Below are positions 48,461 to 60,250 of a stretch of 64,000 nucleotides of DNA, piece by piece (the first letter of the stretch is position 1; the number at the start of each line of letters is the position of its first letter). Below the pieces are notes generated by a model. The model worked only from the letters and a program-made list of their open reading frames with translations. It searched no databases and had not been told where the DNA came from. The stretch is from contig WTPW01000020.1 of NCBI GenBank assembly GCA_009809945.1, positions 833,917 through 897,916 of the forward strand, given 5' to 3'. Position numbers and translations under genes: made by a program. The DNA is from Gigaspora margarita (lineage: Eukaryota; Glomeromycota; Glomeromycetes; Diversisporales; Gigasporaceae).

Positions 48461-49639
48461 TACCATTACTATAATACTGTGTACTTGTAATGATGTAAAT
48501 TATCTTAATTTGACAATATTATGTTTACCATAATTTTGATATTGCAATAGAAATCATAGTATTTTATTACAAATTAACTCAACCATAACTGTGTTACAAA
48601 GATAGTAAGTTCCATAATAGAATTTTTTATAGTACTTATAATAAAAATCACAATAATCTAATGGAAACTATACAACCTTAGCTGATACTGTGTACTGCCA
48701 TAATAGCAAGTGATATAATAGAGTTTTTATAACACTGTACATCATGATAGAAGTCATGAAAGTTCTAATGCAAACTGCATGTTATCTGAATCACAAGTTC
48801 TGTAGCAGACTTTTTTACAGCAATTCATAATAAAAATAACAATAATTCCAAAATGAAACATCTAAATGTTAACCACATACTGTGCAAATCATCAGAATAA
48901 TGAGTAAGTTCTATAACAATTTTTTATAGCAAAAATCATAATAATTCCAATATAAACCAACTCAACCTCATATTATGTATCACCAGAAGTCTGTAGCAGA
49001 ATTTATTGCATTAACTCATAATAGAAATAATTTAACCACATACTATATGCACTAAAATAGTAAGTTCTATAACAATATTTTTTATAGCAGCTTATAAAGT
49101 AAATTACAATGATTCCAATGCAAACTAATACAATCTTAACTACATACAGTGTGTTACCGAAATAGTGAGTAATGATAGAAATCATAATAATTTTAATACA
49201 AGCTAATTCATGTGTTACTAGAATAACAAGTTCTATAACAGAATTTTTTACAATAATACATGCTAGAGATCTTGATAATTCTAATACAAATCATTTCAAT
49301 TTCAACTACTTACTGTGTGTCACTGGAATAGCAAGTAAAAAATAACTCAATCACATATTATATTACCAGAATAGTGAGTAGTTCTATAACAGAACATTTT
49401 ATGTAACTAACTAAACCTAAATTATATACTATGTGTCACTGGAATAGCAAGTAAGGTTTGTAAATAATTTTTTACAGTAAATCATAATAGAAATTATGAT
49501 AATTCTAATGCAATTAAACCAAATTTTGTATATTGTGAAGTAACAAGTTCTATAAAAAAATTTTTTATAGTAATTTTTGTTAGACATCATGATAATTTCA
49601 ATGCAAACTAACTCTGCCTTAATTATTTACTGTGGAATA

Positions 49640-49805
49640 TTATACCCACACCTTCTAAAGTTGCTTTAACTTTGTCTTTGGCTTTTTACTGGTGCTCTTA
49701 CATTATCAAGTTTAACTCTTTCAGGATACTTCAGCCCATATAGATCTTCTCTTTTATTCTAAAACCTTTAACCATCCCTTGAACTCTCCAACTTTCTTTA
49801 TCCAT
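49640..49805 (-). pseudogene. Short coding relic in the satellite
   Basis: An insert of non-satellite DNA. On the minus strand about 49,665-49,760 reads REDLYGLKYPERVKLDNV and on to a stop after KSQRQS. It looks like a protein fragment, perhaps from a transposon-encoded ORF, but I do not recognise it. Confidence 0.35.
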
Positions 49806-51863
49806 ATCATCATAATAGTGAGTGATAGCAAGTAAGTTCTACAACAATTTTTTACAGTAATTACAATAGAAGACATAATAATTCCTAATGCAATCTAATT
49901 TTACCAGAATAGTAATAGAAATTATGATAATACCAATGCTAATTCAATCTTAACCACAGCTGTATATCACCAGAATAGTAAGTAAATTCTGTAACAGAAT
50001 TTTTTATAGTCAACTTGCAATAGAAAAACATGATAATCCCAATCTAAATAAGTTCTATAACAGAATTTTTTACTATAACTCATAATAGAAATTAGTCACA
50101 TATAGTGTGTTACTGGAATGACAAGTAAGTTCTGTAGCAGGATTTTTATAATGATTCACAATAAAATTACAATAATTTTATACAAACTATAACTCAACAT
50201 TGACCACATATTGTATTTCACTAAAATGGCAAATAAGGCTGTACCAGATTTTTTACAGTAATTCATATCAAAAATCATGGTCATTCAAATTCAAACTAAC
50301 TCAGTCTTAAAACAGTAAACAAGTTATATATCAGAACTTTTTGCAGTAACTCACAATAAAATAATAATTTCAATATAAACTAACAACATTTTTTGTGTTA
50401 TAGTAATAGCAACTAAGTTCAGTAATATAGTAACTTAATAGAAATTGTGATAATTCTAATATGACCTTAACCATATCTATGTTCTGTAACAAAATTTTTT
50501 CAGTTACTTATAATAGGAAAATATAATAATTTTAATAAAAACTAATCCAATCTTAATTACATTCTTTGTGTCAATAGAATAGTGAGTAAGTTTTGTAACT
50601 GAATTTTTTTACAGTAGCAAAATATTTGCATACTGTATTACCAGAATAGCAGTAAGTTTTATATAAAATTTTTTATAGTAACTCATAATAGAAATTACAA
50701 TAATTCCAATGTGAACTAAATCAGCCCTATCCATATACTGTGTTACTAAAATAGCAAGTTCTATAACAGAATTTTTTACATTAACCCATAATAGAATTCA
50801 TAATAAACAAATCCCATGCTGCGTTTTACTGAAATAGCATATGAGCTCTGTAACAAAATTTTTATAGTAATTTACAATTCAAACTACCTCAACCTTATTC
50901 ATATAATGTTATTATCAGAATAGAAAGTTCTGTAACAGAATTATTATATTCTGTAACTTATAGTACAAGCAAATTTAACTTTAATTATATACTATATATT
51001 TCCAAATATGTAGTGATAAGATCTGTAATAGAATTTTTATAGTAACTTACAATGCATACTATCTCAAATTTATCCACATACTGTGCATTATCAGAATAGT
51101 GAGCTGATAGGAATCACAATACTTTGCTCAACTTTAATTGCATATTGTGTTACCAGAATAATGAGTTCTGTACAAAATTTTTACAGTTGCTTACATAATA
51201 ATTTTAATGCAAGATAACTCAATTTTAAACATATACTGTACTGTGTCACTTGAATAGTTAGTAATTTTTATAACAGAATTTTTTATAGTAATTATGATAA
51301 AAGTCATATTAAAATTATAATAATTCCAATGCAAATTAACTAACTTTTAACTACTATTATACATTACAAATATAGTAAGTTCTGTAATAAAATATTTTAC
51401 AGTAACTCTTAATACAAACTAGCTTAACCTTAACTACTATACATATAGTGTTAATGTGATACATAGCAAGTAAGTTCTGCAACAGAATTATTACATAATT
51501 TTACAATGCAAACTAATTCAACCTTAACTATATACTATATCACTAGAATAGCAAGTTCTGTAACTGAATTTTTTTATTGTAGTTTATAATATAAACTAAC
51601 TCAACCTTATTTACATGCTATGTATCATAAGGATAGCAAGTTTTGAAACAGAATTTTTACAGTAACTCTTGATGGAAATCATGATAATTAAATAAAATCA
51701 ACACAACTTTAACCATATTATATAATTAAAATACAAGTAATTTGTGTATTTTTTTAGTAATTATAATATGTATTAATTCAACCTTAACTATATACTGTAT
51801 GTTGCCAGAATAGCAGTTTTTGTAATAGAATTTTTTACAGTAACTTACAATATGGATTAAGGG

Positions 51864-52217
51864 TGTACTCAAGTAACTCAATCAATTGATTTAATAATCA
51901 TTATGATAATGCTCAAGCATTAGAATCAATGATAATGTTAACAGAATTAAATACTTGAGTATATACTTTTTTTTATTCTTGATCTTTACTACCCAAAACA
52001 ACTAAAAAATTCTAATAAAAAATTCTATTCAACTGACTGCCAAAGCTTCAAATTTAGTTGCATCAGTTTCTCCTTTTAATAATTATACTAATTTAAATTT
52101 TTTATTAAAACAACAATAGAATCAATTTATTGGATCAGTTGTGAAAGTTGCTTTACAGCAATAAGAGTAACTAATTAAAAATTTACTTCTGATCCATTGA
52201 GTGAGGTGCTTGATAAT
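51864..52217. mobile_element. MITE in satellite
   Basis: Imperfect TIRs of about 25 bp (GTACTCAAGTAACTCAATCA against TTATCAAGCACCTCACTCAA inverted). The satellite resumes on both sides. Confidence 0.55.
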
Positions 52218-52647
52218 TCCTAATTTAAGCTTAACTACATACTATGTGTTGCTAGAATAGAAGTACTTAATAGTAATCAATTTAACTTGAATAAAACAAA
52301 CTCAACTGTATTGCATTACCAAAAAGCAAATAAGTTCTGCAATAAAATTTTTAAAGTTAATTAAAATAGAAATTATATAATTTTAATGCCAACTAACTCA
52401 ACTTTAATTACATATTGTGTCACTGGAATAGCAAATTCTGTAATAGAATTTTTTATATTAACTCAAGATAGAAAACATGATAATTCGAATGCAAACTAAC
52501 TCAACCTTAACCAAATACTATATCACTGGAATAACAAGGACTGTAACAGAATTTTTTTACAATCCCTTATTATAAAATTGCATTATTTCCAATACAAATT
52601 AACTTAACTTTAACCATATGCCATGTATCCCCAGATAGCCAGTAAAT

Positions 52648-52996
52648 AGTGCTCCAAGTCACTTTCACATCAAATGCACCAAATTTGGAGTATATATAAA
52701 TGCTTTTTAGCCAAAAAGAAGGCGTTATATGCTAATTCTGATTGGATAAAAAAATCATAAAAAGTTTTTATAAAATTTTTTATATTAAATGCCAAAATTT
52801 TAAAACATTATAGTTAAATACTTATAATAACTTTAATTTAAACTTTTTTAAAAACTCTAACCAATAATTTGGACAATATTAATGAAATAATGAAAAGCAA
52901 TGATTATCAGGTACATTTTTAAAAAACATTTAAAACTTAAGATTTTAAAGATTTTTAAAATATACATGGTTTTGATAAGAAATGACTTGGAGCACC
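52648..52996. mobile_element. MITE in satellite (GTGCTCCAAGTCA TIRs)
   Basis: Exact 13-bp TIR GTGCTCCAAGTCA at both ends; the interior is unrelated to the satellite, which resumes right after it. Confidence 0.7.
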
Positions 52997-53302
52997 ATAA
53001 TAAAAATTAAGTTCTATGACATAATTTTTATAGTAGAAATTACAATAATTCTAATGAAACCTTAATCACATATTTTGTGTTGACAGAATAGCAAGAACTT
53101 TAACAGTATCTTTTATAGTATCATATTATATAGAATTCATATACAAACTAGCTTAGCCTTAACTACATTACATGTATCACCAGAATAGTAGTAAGTTTTG
53201 TAACAGTTTTTACATTAATGCATGATAGAAAACATGATTTTATACAATGAAATTATATAATTTCAATTTATGCTATATCTCACTACAAATATAATGAATA
53301 AG

Positions 53303-53334
53303 AAGGCGGTGCAAAGCACCACCTGTCACACTAG
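53303..53334 (+). mobile_element. Helitron-like 3' terminus
   Basis: Hairpin AGGCGGTGC-AAA-GCACCACCT (one mismatch) followed 10 nt later by CTAG and then T. Helitrons end in a short GC-rich hairpin, about 10 nt of spacer and CTRR, inserted next to T. No Rep/helicase gene and no 5' TC end were found, so only the terminus is supported. Confidence 0.5.
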
Positions 53335-53611
53335 TATTAATTCATTTTATTTGCTTTTTATTTATTTATTTTTTTTCAATTTTTTAATTTTTTAATTGAA
53401 AATTTCTTAGTTTGCACATAGTGTTTGTACATGGGTACTAATTTATTGATTTACAACTAGGCACTTGAGTTGCTTAAAGGGAGTTAGAAACAAATGAATT
53501 TATTGTATTGTCTTGATATATTATATAATTAGAGATGAATAAGACTTTATATTTATTTATTGACTGCTGATTATTATTTTAAAATTTAAAACATAATTCT
53601 ATTATCAGGCC
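53335..53611. other. Intergenic, nothing seen
   Basis: AT-rich, no feature. Confidence 0.5.
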
Positions 53612-53615
53612 CAGG

Positions 53616-54080
53616 ACATGTCCCTTTCATTGTTGTCTATAATTAAAATTTTCAAAAAAACATATGAATTTACTATATAACTTTGAGCTAAGATTCTTTT
53701 AAATCTTACTTATTAACTTTAAATTAAATTTTTCGGGTATATAGACAAGAGGAGAAGAAAAAATTGAGCTTAAAAATTGAATTAAAATTTTGCCAATTTT
53801 GCACAAAACGAAAATGTAACTTGGCCAAAATCAAATATTTTCCGATTTTAACATAAGAAGTATATGTAAAAACATGCCCTGAACTACTTTACTTAGTCAA
53901 TAGAAGTAGGTTACCTTGTAAGAAAAATGGTTTATACCCGAAAAATTTAATTTAAAGTTAATAAGTAAGATTTAAAAGAATCTTAGCTCAAAGTTATATA
54001 GTAAATTCATATGTTTTTTTTGAAAATTTTAATTATAAACAATATTTTGAACCCCTGTAAGGGGACATGTCCTGGGCCTG
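53616..54080. mobile_element. 465-bp MITE with long TIRs
   Basis: TIRs of about 150 bp; termini CAGGCCCAGGACATGTCCC on both ends. Flanked by TTAT on each side (53,612-53,615 and 54,081-54,084). Non-coding. Confidence 0.8.
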
Positions 54081-54307
54081 TTATGTAAAAAGACATATTT
54101 TTAATGTGTTCATTTGGGAGTTTGAATTAACTTGTTTGAAAATATTGGGAGTCTAAAATTTTTTTATTTTTGAAGTTTGTTTTCATTAATTAAATAAGTA
54201 CGAATTTATTTAGATTTTTTTGTGAATATTTGTTAGTAAATTATTTTGTAATTAAGTAGATTTATCTAAATTTTTTTGACTATGAGTGGGGGACTCTGAG
54301 GATTTAA

Positions 54308-54457
54308 GGGCCATGTCATTAATCACCTGATTATTTTTTATCAGAGGCCTACCCCCCTCCCTCTTCTTTAATATATATATAGTCAGGTTTCTATATATAA
54401 TTTAACTTTTTTTACCCCCTCCCCCCCTAAAAAATCACCTGATTTTTGGCACTCCCC
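54308..54457. mobile_element. PIF/Harbinger-type MITE, copy 1
   Basis: 150 bp with TIRs starting GGGCCATGTCATTAATCACC and, inverted, GGGGAGTGCCAAAAATCAGG, flanked by TAA (54,305-54,307 and 54,458-54,460). A 3-bp TWA duplication and GGG-starting TIRs are typical of PIF/Harbinger. A second copy lies at 57,993. Confidence 0.85.
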
Positions 54458-54775
54458 TAATGTAAAACACATATTCAGTTGGTCTCAGCTTAACAAATAT
54501 TACAGGAGTAAGATTAAAAAGTTTAAGGATGATCAATGATCGATCAAAATAAGGCAGCAGATTATTTAGGTAACAAAGTATCATCGTGGCTCATCAATAT
54601 TATTGTAGTATAGTCTCGGATATTACCAAATTTGGATAGTGCAGATTGCACTATTATGGTAATCAAAAATTCCAGAAATTTTTAGCACGCATATGAAAAT
54701 CCTGCAAAATGCTGCCACTTTTCAGATATACCAGTTTGTTTTCTCAAAGTATAGCTCATTTGATCATTTGTACGT

Positions 54776-55115
54776 ACAAAAATTCAGTAGTTTATAACTT
54801 TGTGATTATAGATATTTTTTTTTTACTACTAGAATTTTATTAAATACGATAGATTTGATATCTAAATTTATTAAAAATTGACTGCTATTCTTTACGCTGC
54901 TAGAAACGTGGATCAAGCAATTTATCTTTTATAAACAAAAAATCAGTAGTTTGACTTTGTTATTTTAATAGTATTTTTTTAATTAGCTTGAATTTTATTA
55001 AAAACAATAATTTTGATATTTTAATGTATTAAAAATTGACCTAGGTTATTCTTCCTTAAGCGAAAGTCTACACCATAACTGTAAATATTATAGTGTTATT
55101 CCTTACATTGCTAAA
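54776..55115 (+). repeat. Two-copy tandem duplication (~160 bp)
   Basis: Units begin near 54,776 and 54,936 (CAAAAATTCAGTAGTTT / CAAAAAATCAGTAGTTT) and share TTTATTAAA and TATTAAAAATTGAC. The second unit has a small insertion near 55,060-55,095. Confidence 0.6.
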
Positions 55116-55146
55116 AATGCGAAACTAGATCAACTGAACCATTCTC

Positions 55147-55540
55147 AACTATTATTAACGAAGAACATGTAGCTGAAATTGTATATAGATTAATAAAAAT
55201 GCTACTAAATATAGTATAAGAAATAACCCATATGAATTTAAATTATTTCTTTGTGGAGGCAAAGATGGATTTACTCGTGAATCATTTTGGAATTTATGCA
55301 AATACTGTTACGATTATAAATGTGAAAAACAAAGATAATATTAGAAAAATTTTAATTGGATAATAGTAAATGATGTTGGATTAGATGCAAAATAGCTTTG
55401 TATTTTTATTAAAAAATAGTACAATTTCAATATTCTATTTTTGATTGTACCAAAAAACCAGAACATTAATAATTATAGTAATTATGGTATATTTTTTGCT
55501 TATAATCTTGGCATGCTTGTAGATTATAATGCAGTAATGG
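55147..55540 (+). pseudogene. TLDc-domain protein relic
   Basis: Two frames give STIINEEHVAEIVYRLIKM and then NNPYEFKLFLCGGKDGFTRE, matching the start of the TLDc domain as seen in the many BTB/TLDc proteins of Glomeromycotina (STII...HA..I..WI, then NPYEFKLLLRGSRDGF). Further weak matches follow (about 55,400-55,540: NSTISI, IVPKNQNIN). There is a frameshift near 55,200 and a stop after about 55,335, and no BTB part was found upstream. A dead fragment of a host gene. Confidence 0.65.
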
Positions 55541-56037
55541 ACAAGATAAGGGTTGTTATACTTGCTATTGTCCTGTGTGTTGTAAAAAACAAATTGATAT
55601 AGGTCCGCCTAATTCAATCAGTAAATTAATAAATAACGTATGTTAATTAAGAATTGCCAAAATATTAATTAATGCAGAACATAAATTTTAGCTATGTTAA
55701 TGCATGCCGTATATTCTTTTAGCAGGACGTACCAACAAATTGATTGTTAATATTTCGATTTCTCAAGCTAAATATGTTTTAACCTGATCTTCTCGCATAA
55801 TCAAATAAAGGATTTGCAACATTAATAAAAAGTTTTGCCATCGAGAATTTAGAAAAGATATTTATAGGTTATACCTTATTTCGCTCTGCAGTGTTATACT
55901 TTATTTTAGTATTTTGCTCTGGAGTTTTAATTCGACTATTTAAAATATTATGATATCTTACCTTATTTCGTTCTAGAGGTTCTATTGGCTACAAGAGTTC
56001 TGAATTGCTACACTAAATTAAAGTATATAAGTAATAT
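55541..56037. other. Intergenic, cysteine-rich coding-like scrap
   Basis: About 55,550-55,650 reads DKGCYTCYCPVCCKKQIDIG before a stop some 14 codons later. The Cys spacing hints at a zinc-binding or other protein fragment, but it is too short to assign. The rest holds only a loosely repeated TATACCTTATTTCG segment. Confidence 0.35.
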
Positions 56038-56089
56038 TCATGAATTAGTGATCTGATCTGTTCAATAAATAACCGGGTTAACTAGTGAA

Positions 56090-56290
56090 CCACCCGAGTT
56101 GCGGTTTGGCAAAGTAGTAAACCGGTTATATTAATGGTTAACTGGCTATATTATGGTTAACCAGTTATATAATGGTTACCCAGTTATATTATAGTTAACC
56201 AGTTATATAATGGTTACCCAGTTATATTATGGTTACCCGGTTATATTAAGATTACCCGGTTATATTATAATTAACCATCATACTATAGTA
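56090..56290 (+). repeat. hAT subterminal repeat array
   Basis: About nine copies of an 18-20-bp unit (GGTTAACCAGTTATATTA and variants with TACCC or CCGG). Inverted counterparts occur near 62,755-62,840. Such subterminal repeats are the usual transposase-binding sites of hAT elements. Confidence 0.75.
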
Positions 56291-56920
56291 CAAACTGTTA
56301 ACAAACTTTATTTAACCAGAAATAGAAAATTTACAATCAATAAGTTTTACAGTTATACATGAATTAAAAATATGTGTGAATGTGGTGATGCAAATACATA
56401 TTAGGAACCTTGTGTATTACATCTTAAATCTTCTTGCTCTACGCAGTACTTACTATTACATGATTCTTCATGTGTACCAGGAACATAGTACAAAGTTCAT
56501 ACGTAGAGTATGGTTTAATGGCAAGTGAAAGGGTGTACCCGAATCTGTGAATCTGAATGTATTGCTTTTCATGTGAACTTGAAGCCACAATGTTGTATTA
56601 CAGTATTATGATATGTTTTTTATTGCTTTAACAGGTTTTTGTCTTAATTGAAGTGAATGATGATCAATGCTTTTTTTTATTATTGTCCTTCGAAATTGAA
56701 CTAACCAAATACCAGATAGTCTTCAGAGCCGTTAATGGCTTATTCCGAAGCTGGTTTTAGCTACACAATGGAGCCAAGCAGATGAAGCTGCAACTTAAGC
56801 TATGTTGTTGCAGCTTTTAACTAAGATTCAGCATCAGCTGCAACTGAATCCGGATTAAATAGGTAATTGATTAAATTTTACTTATCTGTTTTCTCAGCAG
56901 TAACCTACCAGTACTTGCTA

Positions 56921-57415
56921 GTGTAATGAATTAATTTTATAACTTTTCTCTTTTTAGTATAATTAAGCATCTAGCTAAATTAGTATCGTAATTGTTAAAA
57001 CCTACTGTTTGAAGCAGTGTGCATATTGAAACAAGGCTAATAATAGTTCTAAGTATATTCATGTTATTGTTAATGTGCTAGTGCATTACTAGTAGACATC
57101 TTTTGATCTATTAACTACAATTAACTTGAGAAAATCTGGTATCGAACTTATAGTGTTAACTGGATTTACTTGTATTAATTTATGACTTTCCCCTTTTGGT
57201 ATAATTGAGTATCTAACCAAATTAGTATCGTAATTGTTAAAGCCCATAGTATGAAGTAGCGTGCACATTGATGTAAGGCTAACACTGATACTATATTATT
57301 GTTAGCATGCCAGTATATGTATCACTGCTTGAACTATCGTTAACTTTATAGTTAACTTGAAAAATCTAGTGCCAAAGTCATAGTATTAATTAAATTCTGG
57401 AGTATAATAAATACT
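56921..57415 (+). repeat. Two-copy tandem repeat upstream of transposase
   Basis: Units of about 245 bp starting near 56,921 and 57,171 share CTAAATTAGTATCGTAATTG-like, TAACTTGA and GTTATTGTTA words. They lie in the 5' leader of the transposase gene and may have held its promoter. Confidence 0.6.
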
Positions 57416-57471
57416 ACAATCACGAAAAAAAATTTTGTTAATACTAAAATTTTTTGTATTTTGAAACTTAA

Positions 57472-59908
57472 ATGGAGGAATTATCAAGTGATACCGATCC
57501 AAATACTCTTGAAGATATAGGTTTTGTAAATGAGATGGATTCCGTGAATGAAATAAATTACAATGATGAGATGAACCTTGATAATAATAATTTAGAGCAA
57601 GGGGAGTTAGCAGAGGAACAAATTAACAATACTATGCCAGTAGAAGAGCGTGGCAAAAAAAATGTATCAACTTGTTCTAAAAAACAAAAATGCAATATAG
57701 AAAATTCTGAGTCAGAAACTGAGACATCTACATCAGTTGTTACCACAAAATCTAGCATTGTACAACACAAGTTACCTGGACGAAGAAAAGGTAGTTCACA
57801 ATTTAGAAGTTGGGTTTGGAACCATTTTGATAGAAAAACGCCCCCACCAGATAAAGCTGTACGTGGAGAATGTTAAGTATTTAAAAATGGAAAAAAATGT
57901 CTACATAAAATTGATACAGAAGGTTCTACAAGTAATATGAAACACCATCTTTTGAATGTGCATGGTTTAACAGATAGTGGGCCAATACCTTAGGGCCGTG
58001 TCATTAATCACCTGATTATTTTTTATCAGAGGTCTACCCCCCCTCCCTCTTCTTTAATATATATATAGTCAGGTTCTTATATGTAATTTCAACTTTTTTT
58101 ACCCCCCCTAAAAAATCACCTGATTTTTGTCACTCCCCTTATTATTCAAACCAAATGCGTATTGATGATTCTTTTCAATTAGCATCACGTAATAATACAA
58201 AAAGAAAAGTGACCATTGATAAAGCTTTAACTAAGTTTATTATTTTAGATAACCAACCCCTTTCTATAATTTCTAGTAAATCGTTTATTGATTTTATTAA
58301 GTCACTTGATCCTTATTATGAACTTTCTTCTGACTTAAAATTAAAAGAATATATTTATCAAGCATTCAAATGGATGCAAGATTGTATTAAATTGCTTTTA
58401 TCTGAAAGTACTGCTTTTATTTTAACCACTGATTTGTGGACTGCTCGAAACAATAGTGGTTATATTGGGGTTACGTGTTCATGAATTACTTCAAATTTTG
58501 AACTTAAAAAAATTACACTTGGTATAAAAGAAATTAAGTATCTGCATACAGGAATATCAATTGCGACTAAATTGCAAGAGATAATTAAAGAATGGAATTT
58601 AACTAACAAGGTTTTTGTAATAACTACTGATAATGGGGCGAACATAATTAAAGCAATTAGATATATGAATAGAATAAAGTGTTTACCTTGTACATCACAT
58701 ACTCTGCAATTAGTTGTAGGAAAAGGTCTTAATTTTGTTAAAGTTTTGATCGCACGAGCTAAAAGATTAATCTACTTTTTTATGAGTTCAAAACAATCAG
58801 AAAGACTTGTTGAAGCATAACATTATCTAAAAGTTCAACAAAAGGATATATTGATCGATAATCATGAATATTTGCATACAATTGCTGATATATCTACTAG
58901 ATAGAACTCATCCTACTTAGCTTGGTCTCGCCTTTTAAAACTTAAATGTGCAATTACTATTATGCAAGTTAATTTAGCAGATGAGATAGATCAACAAAGC
59001 AAAAAAGATTATCAACGATTAAAGCATATTATTTTAACCGAAGATGAGTGGATTTTATTAGCCGATCTTACTAAAGTTCTTAAGCAATTTCATAATGCGA
59101 CTAATTTGTTAGGTGGTAGCCAGTATTCTACAATATCTTTTATGTATACAGCAATTATGACAATTAAGCAAAATTTAAATATAGATACTGATGGTGAGAA
59201 TATAAATTATACTTACTTACCCGATGCTTTTGATGATGATCCTGATTTACAAGATGAACAAGAATATTACGATCAAATATCAGAAGAAGAGATGAATCAA
59301 AAAAATTTAAAAATTAATAATCCTCAAATTACTAATGGAGCTCTTAACAAAGTTAAATTTGCTCTTTTAAAAGCTTTAGATTATTATTGGAAAATACCTA
59401 CTGATGAGGCTTTATTAGCAACTATATTAGATCCGCATAATAAAAGAATAGATAAAGCAACTGCTAAAGATCGATATAAAGCTGAAAGTCTTTTAATTTC
59501 AGAGTATGAATATTTAAAGTCTGATGAATTAGAAGATAATATAACTAATAATAATAATACAAAAAATTATGAAGAAAATGAATTACTATATGCAATGTAT
59601 GGCTCTAATCCAGAAAGAGTGGTAGTAAATGAAGTTGAAAGCTATTTGGCACTTAATCCAATTTCAAGTAATCAGAATGCTCTAGTTTGGTGGGAAGGAC
59701 AAAAAGATCATTTCCGATTCTTAGTCAATTGGCTAGAAAATATCTTGAAATTGCTGCAACCTCTACTTCTAGTGAGCAATTGTTTTCTGACGCTGGAAAT
59801 TTGATGACTAATAAAAGAACTCGTTTAAATTCTGAGCTTTTTGAAACGATGGTCTTTTTAAAAAGAAATATTAAGGTTGCGAATTCTATGTTTCCTAATA
59901 ATGATTGA
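57472..59908 (+). pseudogene. hAT-family transposase (broken)
   Basis: Starts MEELSSDTDPNTLED. An acidic N-terminus is followed by a BED-type zinc finger (W-x6-F, then C-x-C-like, then STSNMKHHLLNVH). The catalytic core shows FILTTDLWTARNNSGYIG, VFVITTDNGANI and LPCTSHTLQLVVGKGL, and the C-terminal dimerisation block is TSSEQLFSDAGNLMTNKRTR. A working enzyme would excise and insert the element by DDE chemistry in the nucleus. It is dead: in-frame stops at about 57,874, 58,482, 58,818 and 58,901, a PIF MITE at 57,993, and a one-base frameshift near 59,710 before the dimerisation block. Confidence 0.85.
57993..58138. mobile_element. PIF/Harbinger-type MITE, copy 2
   Basis: 146 bp, closely similar to 54,308-54,457. 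TIRs GGGCCGTGTCATTAATCACC and, inverted, GGGGAGTGACAAAAATCAGG, flanked by TTA (57,990-57,992 and 58,139-58,141). Inserted in the hAT transposase gene. Confidence 0.9.
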
Positions 59909-60250
59909 ATTAGTTAGCATTATAGTATTTTTTTCATATAAATATATATTTTTCATATCTATTTTGATATCTAAAATTTTATTTGAATCTTATATTTTTT
60001 TAACAGTTCTTCACATTTTTGTGTAGTTTTTATCAAATTAGATCTTTAATATTTGATAATTTAGAAAGTGTGAATTCTATTTTTTTATGTTTTTTTATAC
60101 TGTTAAGGGCTTAGGTTTATCCAAAATATTAAATAAAAATCTACTGATACTTTGGAGGCATTTTAATTGATAACGATGAAGGTATTCTTATATTAAACTT
60201 TTATTAATACTAATCTGATTTAAATTTGTTCTAATAATATGGATTTAGAA

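Larger units (their letters stand above)
48475..53300 (+). repeat. ~110-bp degenerate satellite array
   Basis: Roughly 35 diverged units of about 100-115 bp, each containing in order a version of GTTCTGTAACAGAATTTTTT, ATAGTAACTCATAATAGAAA, TGATAATTCTAATGCAAACT, AACTCAACCTTAACCACATA and CTGTGTGTCACCAGAATAGC. The core TTCTGTAACAGAA is an imperfect palindrome repeated once per unit. No coding potential. Three foreign segments interrupt it (49,640-49,805, 51,864-52,217, 52,648-52,996). The array ends beside a Helitron-like terminus. Confidence 0.85.

Noticed and set aside
48475-53300. CRISPR-like array
   Set aside because: Units are long and degenerate with no constant-repeat/unique-spacer pattern, and the organism is eukaryotic.
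58460-58645. Minus-strand ORF over the hAT transposase (also 57,558-57,770)
   Set aside because: Antisense shadow of the transposase frame.
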